Positions 50,901 through 59,900 of a stretch of DNA of 64,000 bases are shown here, one piece after another (the first letter of the stretch is position 1; the number at the start of each line of letters is the position of its first letter). Where the stretch lies: NCBI GenBank assembly GCA_034509755.1, contig CM067550.1, forward strand, positions 19,151,001 to 19,215,000, given 5' to 3'. The stretch is from Anisodus tanguticus (taxonomy: Eukaryota; Streptophyta; Magnoliopsida; Solanales; Solanaceae). The notes beneath the pieces were generated by a model. That model made no database searches. It had not been told where the DNA came from and saw nothing but the letters and a program-made list of their open reading frames with translations. Made by a program: the position numbers and the translations under genes.

Positions 50901-53900
50901 GTTCGGCTATAACCCATAGTTTAGTCAAATCGACATCACCCATCTTGATCTAAGTAAAATTTGGGAATGTTGGGTTATAAATCATTTATTGACTCAACAT
51001 ACTTTGATTCCCCCTCAACTTGCCCCTTTGACACCCTAGTAAAATGTGATTGCATAGTTCTGATGCACTAGAAATTCTGGACAAAAATACATTACTCTTG
51101 ATGAAAATATCCAAATTATGGAGAAAACATTAAAAGAAAGAATTTAGGGCGGTCACTGGATGCCTCTTGAGGGGCTTATCTGCATCATTTAAAGGATATA
51201 GCAATGTGATGGTCACACGCCTTTTATTTGTGTTAGAATAGGAATAGGAATAGGATTTGTATATAGTATCCTACATGGAAAAGGATTGAGATGTCATATC
51301 TATAAATAAGGTTCAATGTAATCATGCAGATACACAATTCAATAATATATTTTCTCCCATAATTTCTCACATGATATCAGAGTATAGGTGAGAAACATCG
51401 GAGAAATAAAAATAGGTCAAGACAGTTGTTGTGCATCAAATTCCGGCGGCTTCTAGATCTGATTTGCATAAATACCACTTTTGGTCAGTGTTGTGTGAAA
51501 ACCAACACCACCACGAGGTTCCCCATCCTCCGGCGACCAAACCCAAGCCAACCCTACCGACAGAAGACCTGCCACGCGCCGCCTGAAGTTGCGGCACCGG
51601 CAGCGAATCAGCTCCACGCGCCGGCGCGTGAGGTGAGGTCGCCTAAGACTTCCGACCAGACCCATCAATTTTTTTAGATTCCGATCACCTGAACTATTTT
51701 CCGGCGCCGACAGTCACTTTTTCCGATAGATTTTTTTCCCAGTTGGCTCGTCCTTCCATTACGAGCCTACCCATCCAATTTGTTCCTGGTTTCGACCACC
51801 TTTAGTTTTTTCCGACAAGTTTCCGGTGACTGTTTGCTTCAGTTTCTGGATCCCGGTTTCTAAGCATCATCAGTCTCTTTTGGTCTGATTTCTTAAAGTT
51901 TTTAAATCATGTCTCTCGAATTTGATGTTTTTAATTCCAAAAACACGAGAATTGGAACTTCAAGCCCTATGATTACTTCAGAACCATTAATGGGAAGTTC
52001 AAACTATTTAGCTTGGGCTTCCTCGATTGAGTTGTGGTGCAAGGATCAAGGTGTTCAAGATCATTTAACGCACAACACTTGTGATTGATGAAAAAGTAGA
52101 GGCTAGTAAGACAAAAAAGACCAAAGCACAGTGGGAGAAGGTTGACACTCAATTATGTAGTCTCATGTGGCGATCTATTGATCCCAAGTTGATGCCCTTG
52201 TTTCGTTGCTTCAAGACATGTTATTCAGTTTGGAAAAAGGCTCGCGCTTTATACACTAATGACATATCTCGATTTTATGATGTGATATCTCGGAAGACCA
52301 ACTTAAAGAAACAGGAATCAGATGTCTACTTACTTCAGACAGGTACAGGCAGCCATGGAGGAATTTGAGTAGTTGATATCAGTCACTACGAACGCTGAAA
52401 AACAACAAGAGCAAAGACAAATATTGTTCTAGTTCTTACACTTACTGGACTTCCTACTGACCTTGATTAAGTGCGTGATCAGATTTTGGCTAGTCCTACG
52501 GTTCCTACAATTAATGAACTATTTTCTCGTTTGCTTAGTCTTGTTGCGCCTCCTAATCACACAATGGTTCCATCACCAACCGTTGACTCCTCTGTTTTCG
52601 CATCTCAAACCATAGAGAACAGAACATCTCAGTCTATGGATAATCGACGAGGAGGAGGTCATTTTAGAAAATCTCGAACTAAGTGTAGTTATTGTCATAA
52701 GTTTGGACACACTCGCGAGGTATGTCGTGCTCTACATGGTCCACTAGCCAATGATGTTCAATGTAGTCATTGCATAAGTTTGGACACACTCGTGACGTAT
52801 GTCGTGTTCTGCATGGTCAACCACTCAATAATGCTCATGTTGCTCAGATTGACACTATATGAAATACGAGACTTTTATCTGAAGGAGAATACAATGAGTA
52901 CCTTCAGTATCGAGCAAGTAAGCAGACGTCTCCACAAGTAGCCACAGATTCTCAGCCTAATACTTTTGTTGTTGGTAATTCCTTCGCTTGTGTTTCACAG
53001 TCTAGTATCCCTCCATCGTGGATTAGTTTCATGACAATTTTTATCAATTTGGTGTTTCTATTCGTACTTTTCATAGTGATAATGCCTTATAATACAAATC
53101 CTCCCAGTTTCAACAGTTTATGACTCACCAAGGAATTATTCATCAAACATCTTGTCCATACACCCTTCAGCAGAACGGGGTAGCAGAAAGGAAGAATAGG
53201 CATCTCATTGAGACTGCTCGCACTACTCTAATTGAATCCCATGTCCCGCTGCGCTTTTGGGGTGATGCAGTCCTCACAGCTTGTCATTTAATTAATCGAA
53301 TGCCCTTATCATCTATTCAGAATCAGATTCCATATTCCATAGTATATCTTCAGTCATCTCTATACTCTCTTCCTCGTATTTTTGGGAGCACATGTTTTGT
53401 GCACAACCTAGGTCCAGGGATAGATAAATTAGCCTCTCGCTCTCTTAAATGTGTCTTTCTTGGTTATTCTCGAGTTCAAAAGGGGTATCGTTGCTTCTCC
53501 CCTGATCTCCGTCGATATCTTATGTCTTCCGATTGTCATATTTTCTGAGTCTCAACCTTACTTTAGGTCTCTTTTTGATAATCCTAATATCTCTGAGGTC
53601 TTACCTATACCTCAGGTTTTACCTACATCGACCTTTGAGAATCTACAGTTACTTTTACATCTCCAGTCACAGTCCACCACTTCTGACTTATCATCATCAA
53701 CCGCGTGCAGCATCAGACCCCACATCAGGCCCAGGTGATTCATGCCATGTGTCAGACCCTGCACCTACTACAGACTTGTCTCCTCTTGATCAGCCGATTG
53801 CACTTCGGAAAGGTAAAAGGTTCACTCATAATACTAACCCACATTATACCCTTTTAAGTTATCATCATCTATCATCATCTCATTATGCCTTTGTATCATC

Positions 53901-56900
53901 ATTGTCCTCTGTCCCCATTCCTAAGTCTATAGGTGAAGCCATTTCTTATCCTGGATGGCGACAAGCTATGATTGACGAGATGTCTGCTTTACACAGTTCC
54001 TCTCCCTTCAAGTAAATCTATTGTTGGTTGTCGTTGGATTTATGCAGTCAAAGTTGGTCCGGACGGCCAAGTTGATTGGCTTAAGGCTCGCCTTGTTGCG
54101 AAGGGGTATACACAGATATTTGGGCTTGATTACAGTGATACTTTCTCTCCCGTGGCTAAAATAGCATTTGTTCGTCTTTTCTATCCATGGTTGTTGTCCG
54201 TCGTTGACCTCTTTATCAGTTGGACATTAAGAATGTTTTCCTCCATGGTAATCTTGAGGAGGAAGTTTATATGGAGCAACCACTTTGTTTTGTTTCTCAA
54301 GGGGAGTCGAATATGGTGTGTCGATTGCGTCGGTCACTTTATTGTCTGAAACAGTCTCCTCGAGCCTGGTTTGGTAAATTCAGCACAATAATTTAGGAGT
54401 TTGGTATGACTCGCAGTGAAGCATATCATTTTGTGTTTTATCGACATTCTACTCCAGATATGAGTATTTATTTGGTGGTTTATGTTGACGATATCGTTAT
54501 AACTGGCAATGATCAAGATGGTATCACTAATTTAAAGCAACATCTCTTTCAGCATTTCCAAACTAAGGATCTCGATAGACTGAGGTATTTTCTAGGTATT
54601 GAGGTTGCCCAATCCACATTAGGTATTGTTATTTCGCAACGCAAGTACGTCTTAGACATTCTTGAGGAGACATGAATGATGGGATGTAAACCCATTGACA
54701 CTCCTATGGATTCGAATGCTAAACTCTTGCCAGGACAAGGGGAGCCACTCAGTGATCCTGGAAGATATAGGCGGTTGGTTAGTAAGTTGAATTATCTCAC
54801 AGTGACTAGACCTGACATTTTGTTTCCTGTGAGCGTTGTAAGTCAGTTTATGGATTCTCCATGTGATAGTCATTGGGATGCAGTTATCCGTATTCTGTGA
54901 TATATTAAGTCAGCCCCAGGTAAAGGATTGCTTTTCGAAGATCGAGGCCATGAGCAGATCGTTGGATATACAGACGTTGATTATGCAGGATCACCTTCTG
55001 ATAGACGTTCTACATCCAGATATTGTGTGTTAATAGGAGGTAACTTGGTGTCCTAGAAGAGTAAGAAACAGAGTGTCGTTGCTCGATCTAGTGCTGAATC
55101 AGAATATCGAGCAATGGCCGTAGCGACTTGTGAGCTAGTTTGGATTAAGAAGTTGCTCAGAGAACTAAAATTTGGAGAAATAAGTCAAATGGAACTTGTG
55201 TGTGATAACAAAGCGGCCCTTCATATCGCATCAAATCCGGTATTTCATGAGGACTAAGCACATTCAGATTGACTGTCACTTTGTCAGGGAAAAGATACTC
55301 TCCAGAGATATTGTTACTAAATTTGTAAAGTCGAGTAATCAGCTTGCAGATATTTTCACCATGTCACTCAGTCATCCTCGTATTAGATACATTTGTAACA
55401 AGCTCGGTACATATGACTTGTATGCACCAGCTTGAGGGGGAGTGTTAGAATAGAAATAGGATTTGTATATAGTATCCTAAATGGAAAAGGATTGAGATGT
55501 AATATCTATAAATAAGGCTCAATGTAATAATGTAGATACACAATTCAATAATATATTTTCTCCCATAATTTCTCACAATTTGCATATAACGCTTTGGTCT
55601 TTTGTGATGTAGAGATTTCCCACATTACATACTTGAGGCAGATTCTCATTTGGTTACGGGTTGTCTCAAGACTCAAGGTTAACATCAGAAAATGCGAGAT
55701 CACTCCAGTAGGTCGAGTGGATATCGTGAAGAGATTGCATAGGTGATTGTTGTAAGGTGGGTGCTTTACTTACTACCTATTTGGGTATCCATTGGGTGCT
55801 TTAAAAAGGATATTGCCGTGTGGAATCAAGTAATGGAGAGAGTAGAGAAGTGGTTAGCACAATCACAAAAGAGGTACTTGTCAAAAGAAGGGAAAGAAGT
55901 TTTAATAAAAAGCACGTTGGCTAGCACCCCTACGTATTTCATGTCCACTCTTCCATGCTTCTGGTACCATGACGGAAAGGTTGGAAAGACTACAAAGAAA
56001 TTTCCATGGGATATAACAAAGGGCATAAAAAGTTCCATTTAGTGCATTGGAGAGTCGTCACTTTGCCGAAGGAATGGGGCGAACTTGGATTTAGAGGTTA
56101 AGGATGGAAGAGAATAATGGTCTATAGAGGGGAGTGGTAACTGAGAAGTATTGTATCATTGAAAGGGGATGGATGTCCAAAAACATCATAGTTTTGTTTG
56201 GTTCAGGCCTATGGAGGGGTATTATGAAGTGTTGGGAATAATTTTGTGGAAATATTTCATTAGGGTTGGGCGCAGGGTTAGTTTTTCAGAGCATAAATGG
56301 TATGAAGAAAGCGAGTTTGGGTATGGCCTATGGAGGGGTATTATGAAGTGTTGAGAACAATTTTGTGGAAATATTTCATTAGGGTTGGGGACGGAAGCAG
56401 GGTTAGTTTTTGGGAGCATAAATGGTGTGAAGAAAGCGAGTTTGGATATGGCCTATGGAGGGGTATTATGAAGTGTTGAGAACAATTTTGTGGAAATATT
56501 TCATTAGAGTTGGGTACGGAAGCAGGGTTAGTTTTTGAGAGCATAAATGGTGTGAAGAAAGCGAGTTGAGGGAAGTTTTTCCAGCATATACAAAGTGTCG
56601 TGTTAAAGAAAGTCGACAATCCAACTGATTTTTTTGGTTAATGAGGGTGTTCACTAGGACCAGGGGCAGACCTATCGTATTAGGAGAGGGGCACATACCC
56701 CCGTTAACTTCGGAAAAACTTTGTATATATATGTGTATATACCTTGAATATCTATCATATATTTAAAAGGATCCCTCTAGCATATCCATTGGGCTGGCTT
56801 ATTTGGTAGTGTGCCCTAAGGCCCTTGATCTCGATCGCACAACCCGAGTTCGATTCCTCCTACAACATACTTTTATAGCATTTTCGTTTCCAGTTGACAA

Positions 56901-59900
56901 TAGAAAAAATACATAATAAAAGATGTTGTGGCGAATTTCGGACAAGCAACCTATCGCATGAAAAAGGGTGCCCAAACCACCAGTCAACCTTTTTTCTCTT
57001 CTCTGAAGTCTACAATAGTTTCATCCAGATGTACCATTTAATTAGTATTTATATGTTAGTATATCGGTTATATGGGTGTTTTAATACAATTTAAGACAAG
57101 GTGGTGTTACGTGACATCTCTTTGATTAACGTGCATCTGCATTTGTTGGTGCCCCCGTCATCTTCAAATCCTGGGTCCGCCTCTGGGACTTCATATTTAG
57201 GAGGAACCTACAACATTGGGAGATCGGAGACTTTCATAATTTGGTTACAGGCAAAACACACCACACGTTACACACGACACATGGAGATAGCAAGAGTAGG
57301 GATGGCTTGTCCATTGTCATATCTTTTTTCATCCGGAAAGAGTGACAAGTTTTAAATTACTGTCAAACATTATTATGAGATTATTAGGGAGAGGATTTTA
57401 CGTTTCCATATTGATCTATTTGGGTTCCCATGGCGCCTAGGAAGGTTGTTTCTTCATGTGATTGGTAGCGACTAGTGATTTGACAACAGAAAATTGAAGG
57501 AAGAGGAGGATCACCTTTTTTATGAAATAAGAATATTACAAAAAGGGCATTAACTAGCTCGTATACAAGAAGTACCAAAAAGTAGAGAATAATAAGAATG
57601 CATGATTTTTTACGAAAGTCACCCAATCAACTATACAAAAAGTAACCTCATGGGTGCACCAAAAAGAAATAGAGGAAAAGAGGATATTTCTCCACTGTAC
57701 AAAAAATTTCTCTATTTCATCAAAAGCTTCCATATTCCTCTCTCCATATGGTCCACGTTAATTAATGCTAAAGGGGCAACTTCACATGCCTTGTATTTCC
57801 TCCTCCGTCTTCTACGAGCCCAACTAAACATAATTTATTTCCAGTTCTCGGCATTACCACTTGAAACCAAACCATCTCATTAACTCCCCCCATAATGAAG
57901 ATGCTATCTGACAATGTAAGAGTAGGTGATCTACATCTTCCCCTGATTCTTTGCACATGAGCACCAACTAACACAAGTAATCTTCCTCTTCCTCAAGTTC
58001 TCCACTGTCAAGATCACCCCTTCGTAGCTAACCAAGTGAAGAAGCACACCTTTCTCAGTGCTCTAGGAATACATATCGAGGTATGTGGAAAAGCAATCTC
58101 CACTCTCGCCAAAAGCTTCACATAATATGACTTAACGGGAAAGGCGTCGATTCCCATTTCCAAGCATCCTGACAACCCAACAACAACATACCAGTGTAAT
58201 CTCACAAGTGGAGTATGGAGAAAGTAGAGTGTACGCAGACCTTACCCCTACCTTGGGAGGTAGAGAAGTTGTTTCCACTAAACCCTCGGCATACATCTTG
58301 ACAACCCATAGTAAATTTTGTTGGTTGAGCAAACCAACCAAATTTTGAAATTCTCCAACTTCCCAGTCTTGCAAATTTCTCCTAAACCTCAAATCCCAAA
58401 ACACTTTCTCCCCTTGTAAACTCCTTTAAGTGTAAATCAATATTCTCTTTTGGCAAGTCTTATAAATGTTAGGCAAAGTGAGTCTCAATATATTGTTTCC
58501 ACACCACCTATGACCCCAAAAACTCACCCTACTACCCTAACCCACTCGAAAAGAAGTATTCTCGTTGAACTCTTCCCACCCCTTTAAAATATTCCTCCAA
58601 AGCCCACAACCTCCCAAGGTAGGGGTAAGATCTCTCTACCTCCCAGACCCCACTTTGTGGGGTTTCATTTGGTATGTTGTTGTTTGTTAGCCCACAACTG
58701 TAGGGAAGTGGGGCATTCTTAGTCCTCCATCTATGTGGTTAGTGCTTCATGTGCAAAGGTATCGCTGAAGATTTTGATCATCTTTTGTTGCATTGTCCAA
58801 TGGTTACAAGATAGTGGACGGTGGTTCTTAATTGGTTTGAATTCCGTGGATGATGTCAGGAACAGTTAAGGAGGTATTACAAAGTTGGGCCTATAGGAAG
58901 GGGAATAGAAATCCAAGGGCTTGGAATGATGCTCCTTTAGCAATTATGTGGATCATATGGAAAGAGTGAAATAGGAGGGCTTTTGAAGGGGTTGAACAAG
59001 ACTTTGTAAAGTTGCAAAATAGTCTTTTGTATTTAGTATCTTTTTGGTGTACCTTTGAGGCACCTAATTGTTTAGATGATCAGTGTCTTCATTAAGAACC
59101 ATATTTTGGCGCAGGTTTTCTTCTTTTTGATATACAAGGTCCCCTATTGTTAACAATAATTTACCTTATCCAAAAAAGACGGTTGGTAAATGACAAAACT
59201 TGCTGGAAAGTATCATGGGAAAGTTAAACTTGCCGGAAAACAAACTGAAAAATTCTCAGAAGTGCAAGGAGAGATATAGTAGCACCAGGAGACCCCCTAA
59301 TGTTGGAGATCATGTAGAAAAAGTGGCTGAAAAGGAAGATATGGCCGGACAACTAAACTGGACTCGCTGGAAATCTAGATTAGTGCTTGAAACACAGCGA
59401 AAACTGAATGAGTGGACTCACGATAAGTAGGCGAGTCCCCGCGGAAAAAATGGACCTTGTAAAGTTACCGAAAAATGTCACACGCATCGGTGTGTGGACA
59501 GATTTTTGCTGGAAAGATCAGAGATCTTTCTCGGCGAATGGAGGCGCTTATCAACTCTGATGAGGTTGCTTCATTCTGGGTTCTTCTCACCAGAGGATTC
59601 CAAGACTGTATGTGGAGTTGGTTTATGTGTAACGCCTTTGAAATGTAGGGCAGCCTCCGACGGTCGCTAGAAATGTTACATGGCCATGATTTCTCTTCTT
59701 CCAGAGGACACTAGTAAATGCACAATGATTGATATCTCATAAATGCTACGATAGCATGTGAGAGATGAAATAAGGAAAAGAAGATTTGAGTTGAAGCACG
59801 GCTTGATTATTTCCTCAAGCTATGCTTGAGGCTTCTTAACTGCAGGAACAAGGAATGAATCTTCCAAAAATGGAATGAGTTCGCAATTAATACCACAAGA

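Larger units (their letters stand above)
51231..55577 (+). mobile_element. Copia element 4, full boundaries, degenerate
   Basis: The LTRs are 51231-51371 (141 bp) and 55443-55577 (135 bp). The 5' copy carries an extra GGAATA unit. The target duplication ATTTG lies at 51226-51230 and 55578-55582. A primer site (TGATATCAGAGT, diverged) follows the 5' LTR, and a GAGGGGGAG polypurine tract precedes the 3' LTR. The family is the same as the 25081 and 31030 copies. It is antisense to TOP3A and fills much of its 10.1-kb intron. Confidence 0.93.
57500..58730 (-). pseudogene. LINE ORF2 C-terminal part, split by two SINEs
   Basis: The minus strand shows ALRKVCFFTWLATKG near 58020-58060 (zf-RVT) and upstream parts near 58330-58400 (RNLQDWEVGEFQNLVGLL). 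TS-type SINEs sit at 58180-58298 and 58611-58688 within it. The T-rich start near 57510 fits the poly(A) end. Same direction as TOP3A. Confidence 0.75.

Noticed and set aside
59200..59430. 76-codon plus-strand frame within the TOP3A intron.
   Set aside because: It has no recognised domain, no splice context and a retroelement-like setting; not supported as a gene.
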